NCBI RefSeq assembly: GCF_047345485.1
Contig: NZ_JBLFEN010000001.1
Span: 310,001 to 374,000, forward strand
Direction of reading: 5' to 3'
From: Jejuia sp047345485
Lineage (GTDB): Bacteria; Bacteroidota; Bacteroidia; Flavobacteriales; Flavobacteriaceae
Length of the DNA stretch: 64,000 nt
In this document: one piece after another, positions 36,124 to 45,399 of the stretch
Layout of the letters: the number at the start of each line of letters is the position of its first letter
How positions within the stretch are numbered: the stretch's first letter is position 1
Program-made: the position numbers and the translations under genes
Notes under the pieces: generated by a model
Database searches by the model: none
Told to the model about the DNA's origin: nothing
Seen by the model: the letters and a program-made list of their open reading frames with translations, nothing else

Positions 36124-37557
36124 ATGACTTTCCCCCCTAAATCTAAAACTGGCTTTAAACTATGGGTTTTTGGTGCCTTTTTTGGGATATTCCTTCTAGG
36201 AGTTTTATTTATCATTGGTAAATATATACCAAATAATCCCGATTTTTTCTCTATTTATTCTCTGCTCATATTTATCCTATTAGTTGTTGTTACTATAGCA
36301 TTGTTTTATGTTATTAAATTTCAGATTAACAATCATATCATAGAATCTTATCTTAATGACAAGATTAAAACGCTAGAATACGAATTAGAAAAATCTAAAG
36401 AATCTTCAGATTACAAATCTATATATCTAGAAAATATTAGTCACGAAATACGTATTCCTTTAAGTACAATTTTAGGAATGATTAGAATGTTGAAGAGTAC
36501 TGAACTTGACATAGATCAAACAGCACAAATAGAAATTGCAGAATACTCCTCAGAGCATCTTCTTCAACTTATAAATATGATTTTAGACAATTCTAAAGGA
36601 GTTGAAACAGATTTAGAATTAGAGCATATACCGATAAATTTAGGTGTAGACTTTAATAAGTTATTTAAAATATTTGAATATCAAGCTTGGGAAAAAGGTT
36701 TAGAGTTTGAGTATGAGTTCTCAACTAACAAGAAAAACGATTTTTTAGTATTAGGTGATTTGGCAAAAATCCAACAAGTCCTCATTAATTTAATAAACAA
36801 TGCTATTAAGTTTACTAATAATGGTAAAATAAAAGTTACTATAGATCATACTGTTACGTATGATAATCTTCAAGTTATTTCGTTTTACATCAAAGATTCT
36901 GGAATAGGCATGAGTAAATATGATCTTGAACATGCCTTTAGTACGCTAAATGAAAGACATGAAAACGATTTGAAACATTATGGCGGTTTCGGGATAGGAC
37001 TTTCAGTCACAAAAAGACTAATAGAACTTATGGGCGGTAAACTAAAGTTTGAGAGTAAACAAAACGAAGGCTCAACATTTTATTTTAGTTTACAATTACA
37101 AAAAACATTAAATGTAATTGACGAACCACCAAAAGAAAAACCAATTTTACTAAATAAATTTGATTACAGATTTAATATACTTGTGGCCGAAGATAATATC
37201 ATGAATCAAAAAGTTATCAAATTTTTATTAGAACAACACGGTGCTCAGTGTACATTTGTTACTAATGGTTTAGATGCTGTAAACCTGTATAAAGTTATAA
37301 ATTATGATATGATTTTTATGGATATATACATGCCTAAAATTAATGGATACGAGGCTACTAAAATCATAAAAAATTCTGATAAATTTGCAAATAACAATAT
37401 TCCTATAATAGCTATTTCTGCTAGTGCATTTGAAGAAGACATCACTAAAGCTATGGATGCTGGTGTAGATGAATTTTTAGCAAAACCTATAGACAATAAA
37501 AAGTTAACAGCAATATTAAAAAAGTTTGCTCCAAAAAGCGAGGGACAAGTTTTGTAA
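36124..37557 (+). CDS. Hybrid sensor histidine kinase/response regulator without sensor domain
   Basis: A 477-residue membrane protein. Two hydrophobic helices (about residues 13-35 and 40-65) with almost no periplasmic loop are followed by a coiled-coil linker and HisKA with ISHEIRIPLS (His107). The HATPase contains NNAIKFTNNGK (N box), DSGIGM (G1) and GFGIGLSVTKRLIELMGG (G2). A receiver domain follows with AEDN, phosphoacceptor Asp400 in MDIYMPK, SASAFEED and the Lys of AKPID. There is no HPt or output domain, so the phosphoryl group must pass to a separate protein. Divergent from guaC. The signal is unknown. Confidence 0.92.
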   Translation: MTFPPKSKTGFKLWVFGAFFGIFLLGVLFIIGKYIPNNPDFFSIYSLLIFILLVVVTIALFYVIKFQINNHIIESYLNDKIKTLEYELEKSKESSDYKSIYLENISHEIRIPLSTILGMIRMLKSTELDIDQTAQIEIAEYSSEHLLQLINMILDNSKGVETDLELEHIPINLGVDFNKLFKIFEYQAWEKGLEFEYEFSTNKKNDFLVLGDLAKIQQVLINLINNAIKFTNNGKIKVTIDHTVTYDNLQVISFYIKDSGIGMSKYDLEHAFSTLNERHENDLKHYGGFGIGLSVTKRLIELMGGKLKFESKQNEGSTFYFSLQLQKTLNVIDEPPKEKPILLNKFDYRFNILVAEDNIMNQKVIKFLLEQHGAQCTFVTNGLDAVNLYKVINYDMIFMDIYMPKINGYEATKIIKNSDKFANNNIPIIAISASAFEEDITKAMDAGVDEFLAKPIDNKKLTAILKKFAPKSEGQVL

Positions 37558-37560
37558 AGA

Positions 37561-37941
37561 TTATTTAGCGGCTATCATACTAATTTCAACATTTACATTT
37601 TTTGGTAATTTTGACACTTGTACAGTTTCTCTTGCTGGCGCAGTTTCGTCACCAAAATAACTGCCATAAACTTTATTGATCGCAACGAAATTATCCATAT
37701 CAATAATAAATATTGAAGATTTCACAACATCTGTAAACGAATAATTTGCTGCATCTAAAACAGCTTTTAAATTTTCCATTACTTGCTTAGTTTCTGATAT
37801 AATGTCATCTAAAACTAATGTATTAGTTTCTGGATTAATTGCAATTTGTCCAGACAAGTATAAAGTACCCTTACATAAAACAGCTTGATTATATGGTCCT
37901 AACGGATTAGGTGCGCTATTGGTATTAATTATAGTTTTCAT
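37561..37941 (-). CDS. RidA family reactive intermediate deaminase
   Basis: A 126-residue YjgF/RidA protein expected to hydrolyse reactive enamine/imine intermediates released by PLP enzymes. The family pattern is complete: APNPLGPYNQAVLCKGTLYLSGQIAINPETN, TDVVKSSIFIIDMDNF and the C-terminal PARETVQVSKLPKNVNVEISM, where Arg binds the substrate carboxylate and Glu activates water. Probably a homotrimer in the cytoplasm. Convergent with the hybrid kinase, three bases apart. Confidence 0.92.
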   Translation of the reverse strand: MKTIINTNSAPNPLGPYNQAVLCKGTLYLSGQIAINPETNTLVLDDIISETKQVMENLKAVLDAANYSFTDVVKSSIFIIDMDNFVAINKVYGSYFGDETAPARETVQVSKLPKNVNVEISMIAAK

Positions 37942-37977
37942 TATACAATAGTTAAAACATTACACAAAAATGCTAAG

Positions 37978-40776
37978 TTATAGAGTTTGATCTGGCTGCC
38001 TTCGTTGCTCATATTTTAAATCTTTAAGTATACTTGATTTTATACCTATAAAGAAATTCCATGAACTCCTAGAGCTAAATGGCACCCAGCTAAAATTCAT
38101 TCTCCAACTTAATAAATCGCGTTCAAAACGTAATTGAGTAAAGGTAAATCCGTTATTTCTAAAATCATATCCAGAAGAGCCACCAACAGACCATTTAGGC
38201 GACAACTCAATATCTCCAGAAAACATTAAAGAATGAGACGATATTTCACTATTACGCCTTTGATTAGAATAATTTACGGCGTACGCTAATCTTAAGCTCC
38301 AAGGCACCTTAAAATTATAAAACTTATTGTCTTTATCCTCATTATCTTCATCTTTATCAGCATCAAACCGTTTACTAGTATAGTCTTCAGAACGTCCAAA
38401 TAAATCATCTGCACGACCTCCGTTTCTTAAATTCTCTTCTGTACTCGCATCTCTTTCATTATCTTTTTTCTTGTTGTCTCCAGATCCTCCAGAAAGGGAA
38501 TAACTCATATTAACATTAGCACTTGTTAACCTAAAAAGGCTCCCGTTATTATCTATATTAAACCTGTCTATTCTTCTATTATTATTATCAAGTGCATAAG
38601 GGTCTAATGTTGCGCTAAAATTCACACTCAATTTATTATCAAAAAACTGCGTTCCACCGTTCATCCTAACGGGACTCCATTGTAAAGAGTCTCCTGCAAA
38701 ATTATAAGCCGTTGAGAAATTTAAATTATTAAGCAATTTTATTTTTTTCGGATCAGTTTTAGTGCTGTCCTTATCTCTTACCTTTGCTTCAAAATTATTT
38801 GAAAGCGATATTCCCATGGAACTAGAAAAATTATTGCTAGGTACTCCGAATAAACTCTGCTCAAATCGGGTAAACTCTTCAATTTCCCTTTCGTTAGTAG
38901 TTGTACCGTTAGCATCAATTATAAAATCACCATCATAAGTGTCGTAAAATTTATCAAAAGCAGGATTTATGTTATAGCTTATAGAAGGACGCATAACGTG
39001 CCTAATTGCCTTTATTCTTTTATCTTCACCTTTTTTCTCAAAATTAAACATACCGTAAATTGTGGTACCAATACTAGTACTAAAATTATAGGTTCTATAA
39101 GAATCAAAGCCCTTTATAGTATCTGTTATAATTTCTCTATTTTCAATATCAAAACGCCTATCAATAGTATTAAACGTCCACACTTCGTTAAAATTACTAC
39201 TCGCACTAACACTAAAATGTTTAAATAATTTAAAGTTAGTGCTTAACGGTATAGAATGTTGAAAACCTGCTTTAGCATCATCAAACATTTCTTTAGTAAA
39301 GAATAAAGAATCGGTTGTTTGAATTCTATTCTCGCCTCGAACATTATATTGAAAGTTAATATTTTGAATAATACCCTTTTTTGTACCTGCTTTTGGAGCA
39401 AAAGGAAAAATACGCCCCATATTTCCTTGAAAGGTAGGAAGCGTCATATTAATTTGTTGTGTTTGGGTGTTTTGAGAATGTGTTGCAGTAACACTAAAAT
39501 CTACTTGCGGTTCACCTTGAAATGTTTTAGAATAAGACACAGATGATGCTAATGTATTATTTAAAAAAGCTCCTGTTGTAGCTTGATTTAACGATGCTCT
39601 AAAAAAGGTACTACTTCCTAAATTTACCGAAGCTGAAAAACGTGAGTTTGGATTAGCCTTAGCATCTTGACTATGAGACCATCTAATATTATATACTGTG
39701 GTTTGCGCAAAATCTGGAAAACCACGCTCACTAGTTAACAGGTTTTCATATCTAAAGCCAAAATTACCTCTAAATTTGTATTTTAAAGCATAAGTGCTTT
39801 CTGCTCTCACACCATAGCTACCGTTGGTGTAATAATCTCCCATAAGCGCCAAATCAACATGCGGACTAATAGCAAAATAATAACCGCCATTTTGTAAAAA
39901 ATAACCCCGCTCATTTTGTTCGCCAAAAGTAGGTATTAGTACTCCAGATGCAGCATTGTTTTCTGGTCGCTGTGGAAAAAAACTAAAAGGCATCCATATA
40001 GGAGTTGGCACATCATAAAAATACATTTGTGCAGGCCCTGTAACAATCTTCTTTTTAGGAACAATTTTGGCGCGTTTAAGTAAAATGTAATATTCTGGAT
40101 CTTCTAAATTCTCAGCTGTAGTATATTTAGCATTTTTAATAAAGTAAACAGAATCATTTTCTTTTTTTGTGATTTTAGCAATAACAGTACCTTCACCTTG
40201 TTCTGTTACGCTGTTATAAATTAAAGCTTTTTGAGATTGTGTATTAAATAAAATAGAATCTGGCTTTACAATATTCCCACCTTGATCAAAAACAGGAGCT
40301 TGTGTATAAGTTCCTGAAGAGTCTATTATACCTCTTGCATAAACCTCATTTTTTTTATAATCTATAGTAATATCTCCAGCCTTTATATTTAAATCACCAT
40401 AAGTAATTTCGGCTTCATTATAAAGGTATAGCTTTTGTTTTCGTTGGTTTAATGATGTATAGTCTCTAGCCTTATAATCCACAATATTTTCTAAAAAAGC
40501 CTTCTTTTTAGGTTTTATAGAATCTACTACAACAGTATCCTTGGCTATTTCAGGAAGTTCTAGTTTTAAATTGCCATCATTACTTTTAACAACTGTATCC
40601 TCCTTTTTTTCGGGTTTAGCCTCAATTTGCGCTCCCTTTTTTGGAATATCCTGTGCAAAGCTAAAAGTGTTAATAAACACTGTAAAACTCAATGCTAAAA
40701 GTATTTTAAATTGGTTTGTACGCAATGCTTTTAAATGTATTTTTGTAAAAGTATGGCTCGGTTTTTGAAATGTCAA
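37978..40776 (-). CDS. LptD-like outer-membrane LPS assembly protein
   Basis: A 932-residue outer-membrane protein. After an N-terminal segment and signal sequence ending in FINTFSFAQ, residues about 85-240 contain an OstA-like beta-jellyroll (ARDYTSLNQRKQKLYLYNEA, GDLNIKAGDITIDYKKNEVY). The remaining ~650 residues form a large beta-barrel with the LptD signature PTPIWMPFSFFPQRPENNAA and repeated aromatic strands. In the Lpt pathway it inserts LPS into the outer leaflet. The drawn start is TTG at 40776; internal TTG codons nearer the signal peptide are possible. An acidic and lysine-rich loop (DKDEDNEDKDNKF) sits in the barrel. Confidence 0.88.
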   Translation of the reverse strand: MTFQKPSHTFTKIHLKALRTNQFKILLALSFTVFINTFSFAQDIPKKGAQIEAKPEKKEDTVVKSNDGNLKLELPEIAKDTVVVDSIKPKKKAFLENIVDYKARDYTSLNQRKQKLYLYNEAEITYGDLNIKAGDITIDYKKNEVYARGIIDSSGTYTQAPVFDQGGNIVKPDSILFNTQSQKALIYNSVTEQGEGTVIAKITKKENDSVYFIKNAKYTTAENLEDPEYYILLKRAKIVPKKKIVTGPAQMYFYDVPTPIWMPFSFFPQRPENNAASGVLIPTFGEQNERGYFLQNGGYYFAISPHVDLALMGDYYTNGSYGVRAESTYALKYKFRGNFGFRYENLLTSERGFPDFAQTTVYNIRWSHSQDAKANPNSRFSASVNLGSSTFFRASLNQATTGAFLNNTLASSVSYSKTFQGEPQVDFSVTATHSQNTQTQQINMTLPTFQGNMGRIFPFAPKAGTKKGIIQNINFQYNVRGENRIQTTDSLFFTKEMFDDAKAGFQHSIPLSTNFKLFKHFSVSASSNFNEVWTFNTIDRRFDIENREIITDTIKGFDSYRTYNFSTSIGTTIYGMFNFEKKGEDKRIKAIRHVMRPSISYNINPAFDKFYDTYDGDFIIDANGTTTNEREIEEFTRFEQSLFGVPSNNFSSSMGISLSNNFEAKVRDKDSTKTDPKKIKLLNNLNFSTAYNFAGDSLQWSPVRMNGGTQFFDNKLSVNFSATLDPYALDNNNRRIDRFNIDNNGSLFRLTSANVNMSYSLSGGSGDNKKKDNERDASTEENLRNGGRADDLFGRSEDYTSKRFDADKDEDNEDKDNKFYNFKVPWSLRLAYAVNYSNQRRNSEISSHSLMFSGDIELSPKWSVGGSSGYDFRNNGFTFTQLRFERDLLSWRMNFSWVPFSSRSSWNFFIGIKSSILKDLKYEQRRQPDQTL

Positions 40777-40936
40777 AACTACATATATTTTTTTGGCTTT
40801 AATTTATATTTCTTTAGAAAAATTTTCATTAGAAATAAACCGATTTAATTAACCGTTTTAACCATGTGCAAGGTATCAAAAACCAAGCCTTTTTAGGTGA
40901 AATTAAATTATAGATTTAAAATTTAACAATTACCTC

Positions 40937-42025
40937 ATGAAAACGAACAAAATTTTAGGTTTCGTATATTTTATTATAGTATTAACATATGTACCATATA
41001 GTAATGCTCAAGTAAAGGATAAATTTGTGGTGGTTTTAGATGCTGGTCATGGCGGCAAAGACCCAGGTAACCTAGGGAATGGTTACAAAGAAAAAGATAT
41101 TGCATTAAAAGTAGTTTTAGAAGTTGGTAATCAACTAAAAAAAAATCCAGATATAAAAGTAGTATACACTAGAAAAAAGGACGAGTTTATTGATTTATTT
41201 GTAAGAGGAAAAATAGCTAATAGAGCAAAAGCAGACCTATTTGTATCTGTGCATTGCGATTCTCACACAACCCAAGCCTATGGCGCAGGCACATTTGTAC
41301 TAGGTTTACATAGAAACAAAACAAACTTTGAAGTTGCTAAAAAGGAAAACTCTGTAATTTTTATGGAGGATGACTACAAAAAAAATTACGCTGGCTTTAA
41401 TCCTAACGCACCAGAAGACGCCATTTCAATTATATTAGGTTTAGAAGAGTATTTAGACCAAAGTATCTATTTGGCTAGTTTAATTCAAGATAATTTTGTG
41501 AACCTTAAACGTAAAAACAGAAAAGTAAAACAAGCTGGTTTTATAGTGTTACACCAAACAGTTATGCCCAGTGTTTTGGTAGAACTAGGGTTTCTCACAA
41601 ATAACAAAGAAGGGAAATACTTAAACTCTAAAAAAGGACAGTTACAAATGTCTCATTCTATTACTGATGCTATTCTAAAATATAAAAAATCAATCGATTT
41701 AAATATAGTAAACGATGTTAAATCTCCTATCATAATAGATGATAAAGCACTTGAATTTGAAGGAGTTCTTTTTAAAGTCCAAATTGCTGCTAGCTCTAGA
41801 AAGTTAGAACCAAAGCCATATAATTTTAAAGGTTTATCAAATATATCTAGAACCCATCAAGGTAATATTTATAAATATTATCATGGCAATACATCAGATT
41901 ATAATAAAGCAAAAGCTTTAGTAAAAAATGCTAAAGCCAAAGGCTATACAACTAGTTTTTTAGTAGCTTTTAAAAATGGTGATAAAATTCCGTTAGCAGA
42001 TGTGTTAAAAACAAATTCGAATTAG
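40937..42025 (+). CDS. N-acetylmuramoyl-L-alanine amidase with C-terminal SPOR-like domain
   Basis: Cleaves the amide between MurNAc and the stem peptide during cell separation. A 362-residue exported protein; the signal peptide ends at YSNAQ. The Amidase_3 domain has zinc ligands His38 in LDAGHGGKDPG, the Glu of GNGYKEKDIAL, and the His of SVHCDSH; the catalytic Glu216 is in LVELGFLTN. The C-terminal 90 residues (FKVQIAASSRKLEP...GNIYKYYHGNTSDYNKAKALV) look like a SPOR-type peptidoglycan-binding domain. Divergent from lptD, and followed 50 bp on by the MCE gene. Confidence 0.93.
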   Translation: MKTNKILGFVYFIIVLTYVPYSNAQVKDKFVVVLDAGHGGKDPGNLGNGYKEKDIALKVVLEVGNQLKKNPDIKVVYTRKKDEFIDLFVRGKIANRAKADLFVSVHCDSHTTQAYGAGTFVLGLHRNKTNFEVAKKENSVIFMEDDYKKNYAGFNPNAPEDAISIILGLEEYLDQSIYLASLIQDNFVNLKRKNRKVKQAGFIVLHQTVMPSVLVELGFLTNNKEGKYLNSKKGQLQMSHSITDAILKYKKSIDLNIVNDVKSPIIIDDKALEFEGVLFKVQIAASSRKLEPKPYNFKGLSNISRTHQGNIYKYYHGNTSDYNKAKALVKNAKAKGYTTSFLVAFKNGDKIPLADVLKTNSN

Positions 42026-42074
42026 TAAGTTCCTATCTAAATTTATTTTAACTTTGTTGTAAAAGATAGACAAT

Positions 42075-43031
42075 TTGAAGATTTCAAGAGAAGTAAAAGT
42101 TGGTGCGTTAGTCATTTCAGGTATCGTACTTTTTATCTACGGCTTTAATTATTTAAAAGGTAAAGACCTTTTAAATTCATCCGACACATTTTATACTGAG
42201 TATCAAAACGTTGAAGGCTTAGTACCATCAACACCAGTTACTATTAACGGACTAAGTGTCGGTAAAGTAACCGAAATTGATTTTAAAGGTGATGGTTCTG
42301 GAAAATTAGCCATAACGTTGATGGTGAATAGTGATTTTGAGTTTTCTAAAAATAGTAGAGCAGAATTATACGAAACGGGATTAATAGGTGGTAAGGCTAT
42401 AGCTATCATTCCTGCATTTGATAACGCAGAAAACGCAAAAGATGGTGATAAATTATCAGGAACAGTAAAAGCTGGATTAACAGATTTGGTAAACCAACGT
42501 TTAACACCATTACAAGAAAAAATTGAAGTAATGATGGTAGATGCAGATTCTCTTCTATCAAACGTTAATGAAGTTCTCGATGTAGAAACCAAAGTAAGCT
42601 TAAGGTCTAGTATTTCTGGGTTAAATGACATTATTCAAAATTTTAAAAAAACATCTAATTCGCTCAATGGTTTGGTAGCCAGTAATGAAGAAAAATTAAG
42701 TAATACTTTAGAAAACGTAGATAAAATATCTGCAAATTTATCTAAAACTACCGACCAACTAGCAGAAGCAGATTTATCGCAAACCATTAAAAGTTTAGAA
42801 ACCACAATTCAAAATTTTAATACCATAAGCGCCAAAATAGAAAACGGTGAAGGTTCTATTGGAAAATTACTTAAAGACGAAGGGTTGTATAATAATTTAG
42901 AAGGTGCAAGTTTACAATTAGAGCAGTTGTTGGAAGATATGAAACTAAACCCCAAACGTTACGTACACTTTTCATTATTCGGAAAAAAGGCAAAGCGTTA
43001 CGATGCAGAGGGTAACGAAATTAAAGACTAA
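42075..43031 (+). CDS. MlaD/MCE family lipid-transport protein
   Basis: A 318-residue protein anchored by one N-terminal helix (VGALVISGIVLFIYGFNYLK). A single MCE domain covers residues about 40-120: FYTEYQNVEGLVPSTPVTIN, GLSVGKVTEI, ETGLIGGKAIAI. A long helical/coiled-coil tail with heptad-like Leu/Ile spacing follows. MCE proteins form hexameric rings that carry phospholipids between membranes, with MlaE/MlaF partners; none of these partners is in the window. The start is TTG at 42075. It ends 15 bp before the Fe-S protein gene. Confidence 0.9.
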   Translation: MKISREVKVGALVISGIVLFIYGFNYLKGKDLLNSSDTFYTEYQNVEGLVPSTPVTINGLSVGKVTEIDFKGDGSGKLAITLMVNSDFEFSKNSRAELYETGLIGGKAIAIIPAFDNAENAKDGDKLSGTVKAGLTDLVNQRLTPLQEKIEVMMVDADSLLSNVNEVLDVETKVSLRSSISGLNDIIQNFKKTSNSLNGLVASNEEKLSNTLENVDKISANLSKTTDQLAEADLSQTIKSLETTIQNFNTISAKIENGEGSIGKLLKDEGLYNNLEGASLQLEQLLEDMKLNPKRYVHFSLFGKKAKRYDAEGNEIKD

Positions 43032-43045
43032 AACTAAACTTAACT

Positions 43046-44359
43046 ATGAATTATTTGCCAAATATTGCGTTTGCCATAGCTTTAATTTTAGGTGTAGGCT
43101 ATTTTACAAAAAACATAAAAAAGCTAGTTCGCAACATCAAATTAGGAAACGATGTTGATGCCAGTGATAATAAATCAGAGCGTTGGAAAAACGTTGTAAA
43201 CATTGCCCTAGGCCAAAGTAAAATGGTACGCAGACCCATTTCGGGGCTTTTACATGTTGTAGTTTACGTTGGCTTTATCATTATAAATATTGAAGTTTTA
43301 GAGATAATTATAGACGGTATTTTTGGCACACATCGTATAGGTTTAAGTGTATTATCAACTTCAGTTTACGGGTTTTTAATTGGCACATTCGAGATTTTAG
43401 CTTGTTTAGTATTATTAACAGTAATTATTTTTTGGATAAGACGAAACGTTTTAAAGCTAGCGCGCTTCATGAAAAGCGAAATGGAAGGATGGCCTAAAAC
43501 AGATGGTAATTTAATTCTATATTTCGAGGTCGTATTAATGACGCTCTTTTTAGTCATGAACGCTACAGATGTGACTTTTCAAGACTTAAACTCAGGAAAT
43601 GTAGTAAGTCAATACATAGCGCCATGGTTTTCTGGCTTATCAGAATCTACGTTACATAGTGTAGAGAGAACCGCATGGTGGTTACATATTTTAGGCATAT
43701 TAGTGTTTCTTAATTACCTATATTTCTCAAAACATTTACACATACTATTGGCGTTTCCAAACGTATTTTATGGTAGCGTTACACCTAAAGGACAGGTTAA
43801 TAATTTAGAAGCTGTAACCAAAGAGGTAAAACTTATGATGGATCCAGATGCAGATCCTTTCGCTGCTCCAGCAGAAGAAGCCGATGATGAAGTTCCAGCA
43901 AAATTTGGTGCCAGCGATGTGCAAGATTTAAATAGAATTCAACTTCTAAATGCCTATACCTGTACAGAGTGTGGACGTTGTACATCGGCATGTCCTGCTA
44001 ATTTAACAGGTAAAAAATTATCGCCTAGAAAAATTATGATGGACACTAGAGATAGACTAGAAGAAGTTGGTAAAAATATAGACGCTAATAACGGCGAATT
44101 TAAAGACGATGGCAAACAATTATTAGGCGATTACATTACCACCGAAGAACTTTGGGCCTGCACCACATGTAATGCCTGTGTAGAAGAATGTCCCGTTAGT
44201 ATCAACCCATTATCTATAATTCTAGACATGCGGCGCTATCTCGTTATGGAGCAAAGCGCAGCACCAACAGAATTAAATAATATGATGTCTAATATAGAAA
44301 ATAACGGTGCACCTTGGCCATACAATCAAATGGACAGGTTAAACTGGAAAGATGATTAA
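43046..44359 (+). CDS. Membrane-bound 4Fe-4S protein, HdrC/NarI-like
   Basis: A 437-residue integral membrane electron carrier. The first ~240 residues hold about five hydrophobic helices with paired histidines (SGLLHVVVYVGF, WWLHILGILVF, FSKHLHILLAF), like b-haem-binding NarI-type domains. The C-terminal half has two classical 4Fe-4S motifs: CTECGRCTSACP (Cys306, 309, 312, 316) and CTTCNACVEECP (Cys372, 375, 378, 382). With the next gene (a CCG-domain protein) this makes an HdrB/HdrC-like module that would couple a cytoplasmic redox reaction to the quinone pool. Donor and acceptor are unknown. Confidence 0.88.
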   Translation: MNYLPNIAFAIALILGVGYFTKNIKKLVRNIKLGNDVDASDNKSERWKNVVNIALGQSKMVRRPISGLLHVVVYVGFIIINIEVLEIIIDGIFGTHRIGLSVLSTSVYGFLIGTFEILACLVLLTVIIFWIRRNVLKLARFMKSEMEGWPKTDGNLILYFEVVLMTLFLVMNATDVTFQDLNSGNVVSQYIAPWFSGLSESTLHSVERTAWWLHILGILVFLNYLYFSKHLHILLAFPNVFYGSVTPKGQVNNLEAVTKEVKLMMDPDADPFAAPAEEADDEVPAKFGASDVQDLNRIQLLNAYTCTECGRCTSACPANLTGKKLSPRKIMMDTRDRLEEVGKNIDANNGEFKDDGKQLLGDYITTEELWACTTCNACVEECPVSINPLSIILDMRRYLVMEQSAAPTELNNMMSNIENNGAPWPYNQMDRLNWKDD

Positions 44360-44365
44360 TAATTA

Positions 44366-44468
44366 GGGCGTTACCCACAAGGGGTCGGGCTTTCGGCAGT
44401 CGCTTTTTTGTGTTGCATAGGTGCAACAACACAAAAAGAGCTTCAACAAATGCCTCAATCCCTAACGC
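44366..44468 (+). repeat. Dispersed palindromic intergenic element, copy B
   Basis: Second copy of the element at 16607. The outer arms GCGTTA (44368-44373) and TAACGC (44463-44468) are perfect inverted repeats. It contains GGGGTCGGGCT at 44381-44391, a strong central hairpin (44402-44440; arms GCTTTTTTGTGTTG and CAACACAAAAAGAGC) and the ending ATCCCTAACGC. It lies 7 bp after the Fe-S gene stop and before its likely partner. Confidence 0.75.
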
Positions 44469-44534
44469 AGCTATCGTCTAAAAACATAAAAAATCAACTA
44501 TAGTATTATACTGTAATCATTAAAAGCATACACT

Positions 44535-45326
44535 ATGAGCCAAACACTCAAAGTAAAAACAATGGCCGAATTTATGGCAGAAGGCAAACAACCAGAAATA
44601 CTTTTCTGGGTAGGTTCCGCTGGTAGTTATGACGATCGCGCAAAAAAAATAACCAAAGCTTTTGTAAAAATTCTAAATGCTGCAGATGTAGATTTTGCGG
44701 TGCTAGGACAAGAAGAAAGTAGTACAGGCGATATTGCAAAACGCGCTGGAAACGAATTTCTATTTCAAATGCAAGCAGTAATGAATATAGAGTTGCTTAA
44801 TGGTTACAACATAAAAAAAATAGTAACCTGCGATCCACATTCATATAACTGTATAAAAAACGAATACCCAAGTTTGGGTGGTACTTACGAGGTGCATCAC
44901 CACACGCAATATATTAAAACGTTAATCGCATCTGGCCGGTTAAAAGTTACAGGTGATACCTATAAAGGGAAACGTATTACTTTTCACGATCCCTGTTATT
45001 TAGGAAGAGCCAATAATGAGTACAACGCACCTAGAGACGTATTGCAACATACCAAAGCAGATTTGGTAGAGATGAAACGCTATAAAAGTACAGCTTTATG
45101 TTGTGGTGCAGGAGGCGCTCAAATGTTTAAAGAACCAGAAAAAGGTGATAAAGATATTAACATATTAAGAACAGAAGATGCGCTAGAAACAAAACCCAAT
45201 ATTATTGCAACTGGTTGCCCATATTGTAATACCATGATGACAGATGGTATTAAGGCTAAAGAAAAGGAAGCAGAAATTCAGGTCTTGGATATAGCAGAAT
45301 TAATTGCCAATACCGAAAACTTATAA
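44535..45326 (+). CDS. CCG-domain Fe-S oxidoreductase, HdrB-like
   Basis: A 263-residue cytoplasmic protein with two cysteine-rich CCG-type segments. The first half holds CDPHSYNCIKNEYPSLGG and HDPCYLGRANNEYNAPRDVL; the second holds ALCCGAGGAQMFKE (Cys189-Cys190-Gly191) and GCPYCNTMM. CCG domains bind noncubane 4Fe-4S clusters in HdrB, GlpC, LutA and glycolate-oxidase subunits. It is probably the soluble partner of the membrane Fe-S protein upstream, with the palindromic element between them. The substrate is unknown; lactate or glycolate oxidation would need a flavoprotein not seen here. Confidence 0.86.
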   Translation: MSQTLKVKTMAEFMAEGKQPEILFWVGSAGSYDDRAKKITKAFVKILNAADVDFAVLGQEESSTGDIAKRAGNEFLFQMQAVMNIELLNGYNIKKIVTCDPHSYNCIKNEYPSLGGTYEVHHHTQYIKTLIASGRLKVTGDTYKGKRITFHDPCYLGRANNEYNAPRDVLQHTKADLVEMKRYKSTALCCGAGGAQMFKEPEKGDKDINILRTEDALETKPNIIATGCPYCNTMMTDGIKAKEKEAEIQVLDIAELIANTENL

Positions 45327-45399
45327 TCTTTTGCAACGCTAAAGTATAGCATTACGTTTATAAATATTTAATTTTAATACAAATTAGTAAAACCATATA

